Assembly: GCA_902791695.1 (NCBI GenBank)
Contig: CADAWR010000003.1
Location: 62,001-126,000 of the forward strand
Direction: 5' to 3'
DNA from: an uncultured Bacteroidota bacterium
GTDB lineage: Bacteria > Bacteroidota > Bacteroidia > Bacteroidales > P3
DNA: 64,000 nt
Position numbers and translations under genes: made by a program. The notes below the pieces were generated by a model. The model was not told where the DNA came from. It ran no database searches and was given only the letters and a program-made list of their open reading frames with translations. Positions 8,723 to 17,996 of this stretch are shown here, one piece after another; positions within the stretch are counted from its first letter, which is position 1; every line of letters starts with the position of its first letter.

Positions 8723-9514
8723 ATGTATAACAATCATTCCATTTCCTTCGTCTCCTTTGCCAACAGCCGCTATGCGTCCCAGAACCGTATCAAACTAGAG
8801 GCTGAAGAGATGCACTTCTTCGACCACATATATGTGGGTGACGAAAAGATGCTTGAGCCTTGGTATTTTGAAAAATACAAGGATCGCTGGCCCGAACGCA
8901 GCTTTGGATACTGGCAATGGAAACCCTATATCATTCGCCGTGTCATGGACCGCATGGAGGAGGGCGACTTCCTCGTTTATGCCGACGCAGGCTGCACCCT
9001 CAATCCCCGAGGCATTCCGCGATTGAAAGAATACCTACACATGGTAGAGGAAAGCCCATGCGGCGTGCTGGGATTCGACCAGCACTTCCGCGAAGCGGAA
9101 TGGACCAAGGCCGACCTCTTCGACTACTTTGGTGTCCTCGGCGACCCCAAATACATGGACCACGGACAAGTAGCTTCAGGTTGCATCATCATCCACAAGA
9201 AGCCCGCTTCGCAGCGTCTTGTCGACGAGTGGCACTACATCATGCACTTCCACCACGACTTGGCCACCGACTCGCCTTCCAAACTGCCTAACGTGCCCAA
9301 CTTCCAAGAGAACCGCCATGACCAGAGCGTCTTCTCTCTCCTAATGGTCAAATACAGTGGTGTGGAACTCCCCGTGGAGGAATTCTTCACCGAGGGTGAC
9401 TGGGAGGAACTTAAAGACTACCCCATCTGGGCCACTCGCAAACGCATGAAAAAACGCACTTGGCAAAAAGAGATAAACTACCGCATCAAAAAAATGATTC
9501 AAATAGTTAAATAA
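8723..9514 (+). CDS. Putative glycosyltransferase of the FGYWxWKP type
   Basis: 263 residues. The protein has FGYWQWKP (61-68) followed by a YADAGC site (86-91) that looks like a DxD-type metal-binding motif, and a HGQVASG segment further on. This combination is seen in a family of uncharacterised capsule/O-antigen proteins thought to be retaining GT-A enzymes. It starts three bases after the preceding gene and four bases before a GT8 gene. I am confident of a glycan-locus role and less so of the exact fold. Confidence 0.68.
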   Translation: MYNNHSISFVSFANSRYASQNRIKLEAEEMHFFDHIYVGDEKMLEPWYFEKYKDRWPERSFGYWQWKPYIIRRVMDRMEEGDFLVYADAGCTLNPRGIPRLKEYLHMVEESPCGVLGFDQHFREAEWTKADLFDYFGVLGDPKYMDHGQVASGCIIIHKKPASQRLVDEWHYIMHFHHDLATDSPSKLPNVPNFQENRHDQSVFSLLMVKYSGVELPVEEFFTEGDWEELKDYPIWATRKRMKKRTWQKEINYRIKKMIQIVK

Positions 9515-9518
9515 ACAT

Positions 9519-10379
9519 ATGAAAGCTTACATCACATTCTGCAATACGGCCAATTACCTTGAGGGACTTATGGCTACGTGGCTCTGCCTCCGCGACACTG
9601 GCACCACTTTCCCTTTTTATGCCCTGTTACCCACAAAACTCATCCAAGAATGTCCTAATGAGGTAACAAATCTAAAAAAAGAAGGAATAAATATCATTGA
9701 ATACAGCCGACCTGTTGTTGTCCCTCAAGAACTCATTGACAACAATACGAAAGCAGGAAACTTACGAGGAAATCAATGTTACGACAAATTATTGGTTTTC
9801 GAGCAAACCCAGTTTGAAAAAGTCGTTTACATAGATACCGATATTTATATCCTTCATTCTTTAGACCGTCTATTTGATATGCCACACATGTCAGCTATGA
9901 TTGCCGGAAAAAGTTATCCTGGTAATGAAGATTGGGTGGACCTTTCTGCTGGTATTCTTACCATCGTCCCAAAAGCGGGAATGGTAGCAGAACTAATGAA
10001 AAAAGTTCCCGAGGTAATTGAAAAGGGAGGTGCATTAGGAGATATGAGCATACTGCAGACCTATTATTACGATTGGCCACAACATCCAGAATTGGACATG
10101 GGTGAAAAATATGGGGTGATGTCCTATTATGCTCATTATTTTGAGAAACACTTAGGATATCATTACACCAACGATATAGACGATCCTAAGTCGATCGCCA
10201 TTATCCACTACGCCAGCGAAAAGAAACCCTGGATGCAACATTGGTCACCCCTCTCGGTACTCAAACAGGAATTGCAACTGGCGGCACTCCGACTACTACA
10301 CAAGCGCAACACCGACGCCGTGTTGTTGGAATACAAACACCTAGTGCGCAAAGCCAGAAAACTTCTCTACGCCAAATGA
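9519..10379 (+). CDS. GT8-like glycosyltransferase
   Basis: 286 residues with the glycogenin/LgtC-like layout: an N-terminal strand (MKAYITFCNT), YDKLLVFEQTQFEKVVYIDT leading to the DxD motif Asp106-Thr-Asp108, LSAGILTI, and a C-terminal IIHYASEKKPW block that matches the conserved HxxGxxKPW of GT8. This family uses retaining chemistry with UDP-Glc, UDP-Gal or related donors. The first half is more A+T-rich than the last ~200 bp. The stop overlaps the ATG of the next gene. Confidence 0.87.
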   Translation: MKAYITFCNTANYLEGLMATWLCLRDTGTTFPFYALLPTKLIQECPNEVTNLKKEGINIIEYSRPVVVPQELIDNNTKAGNLRGNQCYDKLLVFEQTQFEKVVYIDTDIYILHSLDRLFDMPHMSAMIAGKSYPGNEDWVDLSAGILTIVPKAGMVAELMKKVPEVIEKGGALGDMSILQTYYYDWPQHPELDMGEKYGVMSYYAHYFEKHLGYHYTNDIDDPKSIAIIHYASEKKPWMQHWSPLSVLKQELQLAALRLLHKRNTDAVLLEYKHLVRKARKLLYAK

Positions 10380-11365
10380 GTCTACGTACCCTTTACCGAC
10401 GCTACCGCAATCCGCTGACTTCCACCGACGGGCACATCCTTTATTACAACTGGTGGAACAAACAGCCTGCCGACGAGATATGGTTCACCAATTTCCTACA
10501 AAAGAGAGGATTCCTTGAACGTTATCCCAAGACCCGCTTTGTCTTTTTCTCCAGTCTCGGCAACCTGAACTTGTTCCGTCTGGACACAATAATTCATCCA
10601 TGCCCACACAACCGCAAACGCCTCTATTTCAACGGCGAGAACAACCATTACCCCGGATTCGCCCCATACCTGCACAACCTCATCGACCATAAATCCACCA
10701 ACCTCAGTCTCGGCTTCGACTACACAGACGACCCACGATACATGCGTTTCCCCTTGTGGATACTGGAGATGTTTCCCCCGGAATCTACCGAGCAGGACAT
10801 CCGTCGAATCTGCGACCAGCTGAGCCACCAGAAATGGGACGCTTCCTCACGCAGCCGCTTCTGCGCCTTGGTCTCCGGCAACCGTGGCCCCAACGACCCT
10901 GGGGCGCAGCGACGTACACGATTGGTCGAAAGCCTCAACTCTATCGCCACCGTCGACTGTGCCGGAAAACTCCTTCACAACACCGACGAGCTGAAGACTA
11001 AATACAACGACAACAAAGCCGAGTTCCTAAAGCAATACAAGTTCTACATCTGCCCCGAGAACGCCTCCGTCGATGGCTATGTCACCGAAAAGGTATTCCA
11101 CGCCATAGGCTCTGGATGCATTCCCATATACTGGGGCGCCAACGGCAACCCAGAGCCTGACATGCTCAACCTTGACGCCATCCTCTTCTGGAACCCTGAC
11201 GGTGACAACAACGCCTTGTTAAAACAGATTGCAGAACTGCAAAACAATCCCGCCCACTACCGCGAGTTCTACGAACAGCCCCGCCTCAGAGACGACGCCT
11301 GGCAGGTAGTAGCCAACTACTTCAATAACCTAGAACAACACCTCAACGCCCTCTTCAAATCATGA
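10376..11365 (+). CDS. GT10 alpha-1,3/4-fucosyltransferase
   Basis: 329 residues from the ATG at 10376, which overlaps the GT8 stop. It carries the GT10 signature CPENASVDGYVTEK (226-239) followed by GSGCIPIYWG (245-254), the GDP-fucose-binding block of bacterial and animal fucosyltransferases, and FCALVSGN (162-169). It should transfer L-fucose (or a related GDP-sugar) from GDP-fucose onto GlcNAc or glucose in the repeat unit. No GDP-fucose synthesis genes are in this window, so the donor must come from elsewhere. It ends in an ATGA overlap with the next GT2 gene. Confidence 0.92.
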   Translation: MSLRTLYRRYRNPLTSTDGHILYYNWWNKQPADEIWFTNFLQKRGFLERYPKTRFVFFSSLGNLNLFRLDTIIHPCPHNRKRLYFNGENNHYPGFAPYLHNLIDHKSTNLSLGFDYTDDPRYMRFPLWILEMFPPESTEQDIRRICDQLSHQKWDASSRSRFCALVSGNRGPNDPGAQRRTRLVESLNSIATVDCAGKLLHNTDELKTKYNDNKAEFLKQYKFYICPENASVDGYVTEKVFHAIGSGCIPIYWGANGNPEPDMLNLDAILFWNPDGDNNALLKQIAELQNNPAHYREFYEQPRLRDDAWQVVANYFNNLEQHLNALFKS

Positions 11366-12282
11366 GTCCAATTCTCTCAATCATCATACCCGCCTACAAC
11401 GCAGCAGTATACCTGCAGCCGTGTCTCGACAGCATCTTCTCGCAAGAATACACCGACTTCGAGACTATTGTCATCGATGATGGCAGCACCGACAACACTG
11501 CAACGCTGCTGGAGCAGTACCCCCAGGTGAAGGTTATCCGCCAAGAGAACCAAGGCATGAGTACCGCCCGCAACCGCGGCGTCGAAGAAGCCCAGGGGGA
11601 ATACATCCTCTTTGTGGACAGCGACGACCTCCTCACCGAGGGCGCCCTCGCCACACTGGCCTCCGCACTCACCGGAGAGGATATCATCGGATTCAACGCC
11701 AAAAAACTGCACGAGGATACCGGTGAATACTCATTCCACCCTACCGTCAGGGAACCCGAAAGTTGCGACGGCTGGACCTACTTCTGCCGCCATCGCCTAG
11801 CCATCTGGCAACGAGCCTACCGTCGTCAGTTCATGCTAGACAATAACCTGCGCTTTGTCGACGGCATACTCCGCGCTGAAGACGACCTCTTCACCACCGA
11901 GGCCTTGCTCGCCGCCCGATGCCTAAAAACCATCAACGCCTGCCTGTATATATACAGGATACGCGCGAACAGCATCACCACCACTGTCGACCGTCGCCGC
12001 TTCGACGACAGCCTGCGTGTACAGCGGATGCTCGCCGACCACTTCATCCCCCTCAAAGGGGTAGATAAAACAATCATCTACCGTGTGTTGGCATCGAACT
12101 ATATCAACCTCTTCTCGCGCAAAACGAAAAAACTCTACGGCAACATCGACCGCGAGATGTGCCGATGGGTAGACTGGAAGCAGTTCCGCACCGTCTGCAT
12201 CACCTCGCGCCACCGCCGTCTCTACCGCCTCATCCGCCTCCATCCTTCATTGTTTCGTTTTTATGAACTTATCACCCACTAA
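11362..12282 (+). CDS. GT2-family glycosyltransferase
   Basis: 306 residues with all GT2 hallmarks: LSIIIPAYNAA at the start, VIDDGSTDNT (37-46), NQGMSTARNRG (63-73), the metal site DSDD (86-89) and RAEDDLFTTE in the acceptor region. The ATG overlaps the fucosyltransferase stop. The C-terminal ~50 residues are very Arg-rich, which is common in enzymes that sit on the inner membrane. The donor is unknown. Confidence 0.91.
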   Translation: MSPILSIIIPAYNAAVYLQPCLDSIFSQEYTDFETIVIDDGSTDNTATLLEQYPQVKVIRQENQGMSTARNRGVEEAQGEYILFVDSDDLLTEGALATLASALTGEDIIGFNAKKLHEDTGEYSFHPTVREPESCDGWTYFCRHRLAIWQRAYRRQFMLDNNLRFVDGILRAEDDLFTTEALLAARCLKTINACLYIYRIRANSITTTVDRRRFDDSLRVQRMLADHFIPLKGVDKTIIYRVLASNYINLFSRKTKKLYGNIDREMCRWVDWKQFRTVCITSRHRRLYRLIRLHPSLFRFYELITH

Positions 12283-12299
12283 CCCTGACTGATAAAAAA

Positions 12300-13706
12300 A
12301 TGATCTTCTCCTCTCTCGAATTCATGGTCTTTCTGCCGGTGGTGTTCGCCCTTTATTGGGTGCTCCGACGGCAGGTGCGCTGGCAAAACCTGCTGGTGGT
12401 AGTTGCATCTTACGTATTCTACGGCTGGTGGGACTGGCGGTTCCTGCTGCTAATAGCCTTCACCTCGGCATGCAGTTATTTCAGCGGCCTGATTATCAAC
12501 GATGGGCGCTGGCGCAAGACAGCATTGTGGGGTAATATCATTATCAACTTGGCCATTCTTGGGCTATTCAAATATTATGACTTCTTTGCTATTGAGTTTG
12601 CCCGGTTGTTCGGCCTGTCGGCCGATAGCGTCACGCTGAATCTCATCCTGCCCGTCGGCATCTCGTTCTACACCTTCCAAGCCCTCTCCTATTCCATCGA
12701 CATCTACCGCAGCAAGATGGAGCCCACGCGCGACGTGGTGGCCTTCTTCGCCTATGTCAGCTTCTTCCCCCAGTTGGTGGCGGGTCCTATCGAACGCGCC
12801 ACCAACCTGTTGCCTCAATTCCAGCGGCAACGGCAATTCGACTACAGCATGGCTGTCGACGGTGTGCGACAGATGCTGTGGGGATTCTTCAAGAAGGTGG
12901 TAGTGGCCGACAACTGCGCTGTCTTCGTGGACAAAATATGGGCCGATGTTGGCAGCCAAAGCAGTGTCAACCTGGCCATGGCTGCTGTGCTATTTGCTAT
13001 CCAGATATACTGTGACTTCTCGGGCTATAGTGACATCGCCATTGGCACCGCCAAATTGTTTGGCATCAGGCTGATGCGCAACTTCAAGGTACCCTATTTC
13101 AGCCGCGACATCGCCGAGTTCTGGCGCCGCTGGCACATCTCGCTGACCACCTGGTTCCGCGACTATGTCTATATACCACTTGGCGGCAGTCGCGTCAGCA
13201 AAGCCAAGGTGGTGCGCAACACATTCATCATCTTCTTGGTCAGTGGATTCTGGCATGGTGCCAACTGGACCTTTCTGGCATGGGGAGCTTTCCATGCGAT
13301 GCTGTTCCTTCCTCTGATACTATTGGGAAAGAACCGAAAATATACCAACACCATTGCTGAAGGCCACTGGCTTCCAAACCTTAAAGAGTTGGGGCAAATG
13401 GTTTTGACCTTCGTGCTGGCTGTCTTGGGATGGATACTTTTCCGCAGCCAAAGCATCGGCGAAGCCTTGGACTTCTATGCCGGACTTGTAAGGGGTGGAT
13501 GGTCTGGATTCAATCCGCCAATGCGGGCCATCGCCTTCGTTGCCATGATGTTGGTGGTGGAATGGCTGCAACGCGGACGGGAACACGGACTTGACATGAG
13601 CGGTGTGCGCTACAGAGCGGTGCGCTACACATGCTACCTGACGGTACTGGCGGTGATATTTGTATACGGTGTCTTCAACGAAACATTCATCTACTTCCAA
13701 TTCTGA
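12300..13706 (+). CDS. MBOAT family O-acyltransferase (AlgI/DltB-like)
   Basis: 468-residue polytopic membrane enzyme. Family features are the N-terminal SSLEFMVFLPVVF, the YCDFSGYSDIAIG block (237-249), EFWRRWHISLTTWFRDYVYI (273-292) and the proposed catalytic His319 in SGFWHGANW (315-323). MBOAT proteins pass acyl groups, usually acetyl, across the membrane to a periplasmic partner that modifies the glycan. The next gene, three bases downstream, encodes an SGNH-like protein anchored by one N-terminal helix and fits as that partner, as in AlgI with AlgJ/AlgX. Confidence 0.93.
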   Translation: MIFSSLEFMVFLPVVFALYWVLRRQVRWQNLLVVVASYVFYGWWDWRFLLLIAFTSACSYFSGLIINDGRWRKTALWGNIIINLAILGLFKYYDFFAIEFARLFGLSADSVTLNLILPVGISFYTFQALSYSIDIYRSKMEPTRDVVAFFAYVSFFPQLVAGPIERATNLLPQFQRQRQFDYSMAVDGVRQMLWGFFKKVVVADNCAVFVDKIWADVGSQSSVNLAMAAVLFAIQIYCDFSGYSDIAIGTAKLFGIRLMRNFKVPYFSRDIAEFWRRWHISLTTWFRDYVYIPLGGSRVSKAKVVRNTFIIFLVSGFWHGANWTFLAWGAFHAMLFLPLILLGKNRKYTNTIAEGHWLPNLKELGQMVLTFVLAVLGWILFRSQSIGEALDFYAGLVRGGWSGFNPPMRAIAFVAMMLVVEWLQRGREHGLDMSGVRYRAVRYTCYLTVLAVIFVYGVFNETFIYFQF

Positions 13707-13709
13707 CAC

Positions 13710-14645
13710 ATGAAACGATTCCTAATCAAGCTGGGTATCACGGTTGCCGTTTTATTGGCTGCTGGCTATGGGCTGGACTGGCTGATAACAAATAATCTCA
13801 GGCAGTCAGATGCTCGCATGTTCCATACTTACAACGCCATCTACAACGGAAACCTGCAGTGCGACGCACTCGTCATGGGGTCGTCGCGAGGACAGGTCCA
13901 ATATTCCACACGCATACTGGACAGCATTACCAGCCTCAACAGCTACAATATCAGTGTCGACGGCCGTTGCATTGATGCAGAGGTAACAATCTATAACTTC
14001 TACCGCCGCCATTGTCCCAAACCCAAACTCATCATACAGAATATCGATTGGGGGACCCTCCAGATGTCCAATGGTTACGAACGTGAACAATACCTGCCCT
14101 ACCTCCGTTCCGACAGGCTGCTTTTCAACGAGATAAAAGACCGCGAGGACTTCACCTGGGCCGACCACTACCTGCCACTCTGGCGTTATTCAGGGTACCA
14201 TGAAACGATTAAAGAAGGACTCGGATTGCCTGCCAAGATGGCGCGGCCGAAAAACATTGATAAAGGGTTCATCGCCACAGATAAAGAGTGGGACGGATCT
14301 GCATTCCAAAATATTGACACCATTGACTTCACTTGCAACCCCGATGCGGTAAATATCTTCGACCACTATCTGGCGCAATGTCAAAAAGAGGGCATTCATG
14401 TGGTGATGGTATATGCCCCGTTCTATATCGGAGCCACACGCAAAATGGGCCCCGCTGTCGACTCGATGTTTGCGCTCTACCAGTCGCTTGCCGACCGCTA
14501 TGGATGCGACATCTTAAACTACATATACGACAGCATCAGTTATGACACCCTCAACTTTTACAACGCCAGTCATATGAACCGCCAGGGAGCCGAATTGTTC
14601 TCCACCAAACTGGCACATGATTTAAAGGAACTCCTACAACAATGA
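13710..14645 (+). CDS. SGNH-like membrane-anchored partner of the MBOAT protein
   Basis: 311 residues: an N-terminal transmembrane/signal segment (about 4-24), then a globular domain with MGSSRG (56-61), a GDS-like nucleophile block, and SHMNRQGAELFS near the C-terminus (287-298), which matches the SxxH-type block V of SGNH hydrolases (His288). An Asp of a triad cannot be fixed by eye. By analogy with AlgJ and DltD, it would finish transfer of the acyl group onto the glycan in the periplasm. The ATG follows the MBOAT stop by three bases and its own stop overlaps wecB, so it is tightly operonic. Confidence 0.75.
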   Translation: MKRFLIKLGITVAVLLAAGYGLDWLITNNLRQSDARMFHTYNAIYNGNLQCDALVMGSSRGQVQYSTRILDSITSLNSYNISVDGRCIDAEVTIYNFYRRHCPKPKLIIQNIDWGTLQMSNGYEREQYLPYLRSDRLLFNEIKDREDFTWADHYLPLWRYSGYHETIKEGLGLPAKMARPKNIDKGFIATDKEWDGSAFQNIDTIDFTCNPDAVNIFDHYLAQCQKEGIHVVMVYAPFYIGATRKMGPAVDSMFALYQSLADRYGCDILNYIYDSISYDTLNFYNASHMNRQGAELFSTKLAHDLKELLQQ

Positions 14646-15751
14646 AAAAGATACTAATAGTCTTTGGTACACGTCCAGAGGCCATCAAGATGGCTCCGGT
14701 GGTCAAGGAGCTGCAGCGACGAAGCAACGAATTCCGAACCACCGTCTGCGTCACCGGCCAGCATCGCGAGATGCTCGACCAGGTGCTCGACATTTTCGAG
14801 ATAAAGCCCGACCACGACCTCAACATCATGCAACCCGGACAAGACTTATATGATGTCTCGTCACGCATACTGCTCGGCATGAGGGATGTGCTTACCACAG
14901 AGAAGCCCGACCTGGTGCTGGTACATGGTGACACCTCCACATCAACCTTTGCAGCACTGGCAGCATTCTACCAGCATATTCCCGTGGGACATGTCGAGGC
15001 AGGCCTGCGGACATACAATATCTACAGTCCGTGGCCCGAGGAGATGAACCGGCAGCTGAACGGCCGTCTCTGCACATGGCATTTTGCACCTACCGGGCGC
15101 GCATGTCAGAACCTACTAAAAGAGAACATCGCCGCAGAACGAATCACCGTTACAGGCAACACCGTAATCGATGCCTTGCACTGGGTATCAGCCTCGGGCA
15201 AAGCCAAAGCTCCTTCCTTTGGGCGCGACGAGAGCCGTCGCATGGTGCTCATCACCGGTCACCGACGCGAGAACTTCGGCGACGGTATGATGCACATATG
15301 CCAAGCTATCAACACGCTGGCCACGCGGTTCCCTGACGTAGACTTCGTCTACCCCATCCACCTCAACCCCAACATCCGTAAGCCTGTACATGACATCATC
15401 GATGGCAGCCTCAACAACATCTATCTGCTGGAACCCCTCAACTACCTTGAGTTCGTAGGTATGATGCAGCAATGCACCTTAGTGCTCACCGACAGTGGTG
15501 GCATCCAGGAAGAGGCACCGGCCTTCGGCAAGCCTGTGTTGGTGATGCGCGACACCACAGAGCGCCCCGAAGCCATCGAGGCTGGTACTGCTCAACTGGT
15601 GGGTACCAACAAGGAAACCATCATTGCTTCTGTTGCCGAACTGCTCACCGACCCCGACGCATACAACAACATGGCGCATGCCGCCAACCCCTTCGGTGAC
15701 GGCCATGCTGCAGAACATATTGCCGACTTTATTGCCACACATGAGCAATAG
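14642..15751 (+). CDS. wecB: UDP-N-acetylglucosamine 2-epimerase (non-hydrolysing)
   Basis: 369 residues, the family's usual length. The enzyme converts UDP-GlcNAc to UDP-ManNAc in the cytoplasm. Motifs are FGTRPEAIKMAPV (8-20), TGQHREML (38-45), HGDTS (95-99), HVEAGLRT (117-124), GHRRENFG (206-213) with the conserved His, and TDSGGIQEEAP (283-293). No UDP-ManNAc dehydrogenase (wecC) follows, so ManNAc itself or a product made elsewhere may be used. It overlaps both neighbours: ATGA with the SGNH gene and 11 bp with the following acyltransferase. Confidence 0.96.
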   Translation: MKKILIVFGTRPEAIKMAPVVKELQRRSNEFRTTVCVTGQHREMLDQVLDIFEIKPDHDLNIMQPGQDLYDVSSRILLGMRDVLTTEKPDLVLVHGDTSTSTFAALAAFYQHIPVGHVEAGLRTYNIYSPWPEEMNRQLNGRLCTWHFAPTGRACQNLLKENIAAERITVTGNTVIDALHWVSASGKAKAPSFGRDESRRMVLITGHRRENFGDGMMHICQAINTLATRFPDVDFVYPIHLNPNIRKPVHDIIDGSLNNIYLLEPLNYLEFVGMMQQCTLVLTDSGGIQEEAPAFGKPVLVMRDTTERPEAIEAGTAQLVGTNKETIIASVAELLTDPDAYNNMAHAANPFGDGHAAEHIADFIATHEQ

Positions 15752-16817
15752 CATTCACCTTCCCGGCCTCAACGGTCTGCGAGCCATCGCAGCGCTGTCG
15801 GTCATGTGGGGACATACGTTTCAAAAAGATTTTGGCGACTGGGGCATCGGAGGTTTCAAGTTGCCGGTGGTAGCCGACGGTGTCACATTGTTCTTCGTCA
15901 TCAGTGGCTTCCTTATAACCTACCTGCTGCTGCACGAACAGGAACAAAGCCATACGGTGAGCATCCCCAAATTCTATATGCGCCGCATATTGAGAATCTG
16001 GCCCATCTACTACGTCTACCTAATCATCGCCGTGCTCAGCACAGGCACCTGGCACGACCCCACCATCTGGTACTACTGCTTCTTCACAGCCAACATACCG
16101 TTCATCATGGCTGCCGGCATCTGGCCAATAGTTCACTACTGGAGTCTTGGCGTAGAAGAACAGTTCTATCTGTTCTGGCCATGGCTAGTGAAGCTGACCC
16201 ACGGCAAAAAGAAGAGACTGCTGACGATATCCGTCATCATTTGCATAGCCTGGCTTGCCTGCAAATGGGGCATCTACTTGGCCTACGGCACAAACACAGC
16301 CTACCGTTTCTTCGCCGTCACACGCTTCGACTGCATGATGATAGGTGCCATTGGAGCCATACTATACTTCATGAAGAGCAAACTGTTTACCAATTTCCTC
16401 ATGAACCGCACGCTGGGCATTGTCTGTTTTCTGCTCCTGATGTTCTCTCAGCCATGGATTGACCTCATCCCAGCACCGGTAAGGCCACAAGTGATTGCTG
16501 CATTATCAATTGTCTGCATTGCCAGTCAACTTGACAACCCCGTAATCAACCTTGAGAATCGTGTGTGTGACTTCGTGGGCAAGATATCCTACGGCATCTA
16601 TGTCATCCATCCGCTGCTGATATTCGGCCTTTCCGCCCTCTATCGCAACGCCAGCATCCAACTCCCCGAGACTGTCGGCGCCATACTGATATATTGCATC
16701 ATCACAGTAGCCACAATATTTGTAGCCTGGCTGTCGTACAGGTTCTTTGAAAGTCCCTTCCTGCGGATGAAGAACCGTTTTACCATCATCCACAGTCAAA
16801 ACTCCATGTTAAAATAA
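15741..16817 (+). CDS. Acyltransferase 3 family membrane protein (O-acetyltransferase)
   Basis: 358 residues from the ATG at 15741, inside the last codons of wecB; a longer open frame upstream is wecB in another frame. The OatA-type signature LPGLNGLRAIAALSVMWGH (7-25) contains the conserved Arg14 and His25, and FFVISGFLITYLLL and HYWSLGVEEQFYLFWP are typical of the family. About ten transmembrane segments are expected, with no SGNH domain fused. It differs from the A+T-rich acyltransferase at 6059, so the polysaccharide probably carries more than one acyl group. Confidence 0.92.
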   Translation: MSNSIHLPGLNGLRAIAALSVMWGHTFQKDFGDWGIGGFKLPVVADGVTLFFVISGFLITYLLLHEQEQSHTVSIPKFYMRRILRIWPIYYVYLIIAVLSTGTWHDPTIWYYCFFTANIPFIMAAGIWPIVHYWSLGVEEQFYLFWPWLVKLTHGKKKRLLTISVIICIAWLACKWGIYLAYGTNTAYRFFAVTRFDCMMIGAIGAILYFMKSKLFTNFLMNRTLGIVCFLLLMFSQPWIDLIPAPVRPQVIAALSIVCIASQLDNPVINLENRVCDFVGKISYGIYVIHPLLIFGLSALYRNASIQLPETVGAILIYCIITVATIFVAWLSYRFFESPFLRMKNRFTIIHSQNSMLK

Positions 16818-16818
16818 C

Positions 16819-17790
16819 ATGCCACGTTTCTCAGTAATCATACCACTCTACAACAAAGCGCCCTACGTCAGGAAGACCGTGGAGAGCGTTCTTGGCCAGT
16901 CTTTCGGCGACTACGAGCTTATAATCATCGACAATGGGTCGACCGACGGCAGCAGCGATGTGGTGGCAGTGTTCACTGACCCTCGTATACGGGTAGTTAG
17001 GTCAGAGAAGAACATGGGTGTCAGCAACGCCCGTAACAAAGGCGTTACCCTATCCACGGCGCCATACATCACCTTCCTCGATGCCGACGACTGGTGGGAA
17101 CCGACGTTCCTTGAGGAAATGGCCGGTCTTATTGAGCGTTATCCCGACGCAGGCATATACGGCACAGGCTACTACATAGTCAAAAACGGGAAAAAACGGC
17201 TAGCCCCCATAGGTGTTGACAGCGATTTTACCGAGGGCGATATAAACTACTGCAAGGTCTACGCCAAGACCCTCTGCATGCCGCTGACGAGCATCACCGT
17301 GGCTATGCCGCGGGATATTTTCGATGAGAGCGGCGGCTTCAAGCCCCAACTGAAACTGGGCGAAGACTTCGACCTCTGGATCCGCATCGTGCTGAAGCAT
17401 AAAGCAGTACTCCTGAACAAGCCACTGAGCAACTACAACCAGGATGTGGATGTCACCTACCGCGGCACTCATCACCTGCGTGAACCCAAGGAGCACATGC
17501 TGTGGAACCTCGGCTATCTGGAGCCTGTAGAGAAGAGCAACCCCGACTACAAGCAACTCATTGACAATATGCGCACGTACAGCTTGATGCCATACCTGCT
17601 CACCAAGCAATACCGTAGCGCTGCGCGACAGGAACTGGCCAAAGTGGATTGGTCGAGACAACGAGAAGACATTGTCCGTCTGTATAACAAACCTTTATTT
17701 TATCTTAAGCTAAGAAACACCTTCCTCAAGGCTGGCGCAACGTTTAAACAGCGGATAATCAGAATGAAGGACAAAGTCTCCACGGTATAG
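16819..17790 (+). CDS. GT2-family glycosyltransferase
   Basis: 323 residues beginning FSVIIPLYNKAPYV, then IIDNGSTDGS (36-45), NMGVSNARNKG (65-75), the metal site DADDWW (88-93) and GEDFDLWIRI in the acceptor region. It starts one base after the upstream stop. It is the last gene before a 206-bp gap holding an 11-bp-period tract, so a transcript may end or restart here. The donor is unknown. Confidence 0.91.
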   Translation: MPRFSVIIPLYNKAPYVRKTVESVLGQSFGDYELIIIDNGSTDGSSDVVAVFTDPRIRVVRSEKNMGVSNARNKGVTLSTAPYITFLDADDWWEPTFLEEMAGLIERYPDAGIYGTGYYIVKNGKKRLAPIGVDSDFTEGDINYCKVYAKTLCMPLTSITVAMPRDIFDESGGFKPQLKLGEDFDLWIRIVLKHKAVLLNKPLSNYNQDVDVTYRGTHHLREPKEHMLWNLGYLEPVEKSNPDYKQLIDNMRTYSLMPYLLTKQYRSAARQELAKVDWSRQREDIVRLYNKPLFYLKLRNTFLKAGATFKQRIIRMKDKVSTV

Positions 17791-17819
17791 GAACGTTGCC
17801 TCTGCGTATTCCCTCCGAC

Positions 17820-17896
17820 CCTTCTACGACAATTCATCGAGGAAATATCGTCGGAAAGACGGAGAGAGGTCGGAGCAAGTACGGAGCGGGTACGGA
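17820..17896. repeat. 11-bp-period intergenic array (7 units)
   Basis: Seven consecutive undecamers keep a CG dinucleotide at positions 8-9, for example GGAAAGACGGA, GAGAGGTCGGA, GCAAGTACGGA, GCGGGTACGGA. The tract fills the middle of the 206-bp gap between two genes (17791-17996). Similar 11-bp tracts occur at 34590, 47936 and 57174. The rest of the gap shows nothing I recognise. Confidence 0.65.
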
Positions 17897-17996
17897 GCGG
17901 CTCAGTCCCGACAACAGACAATCAGCGCATTAGAATACGCGAAGCCTACTATAGAACTAAATATCAGAATATTAAAAAGCCACAAGCACCTAAGAG

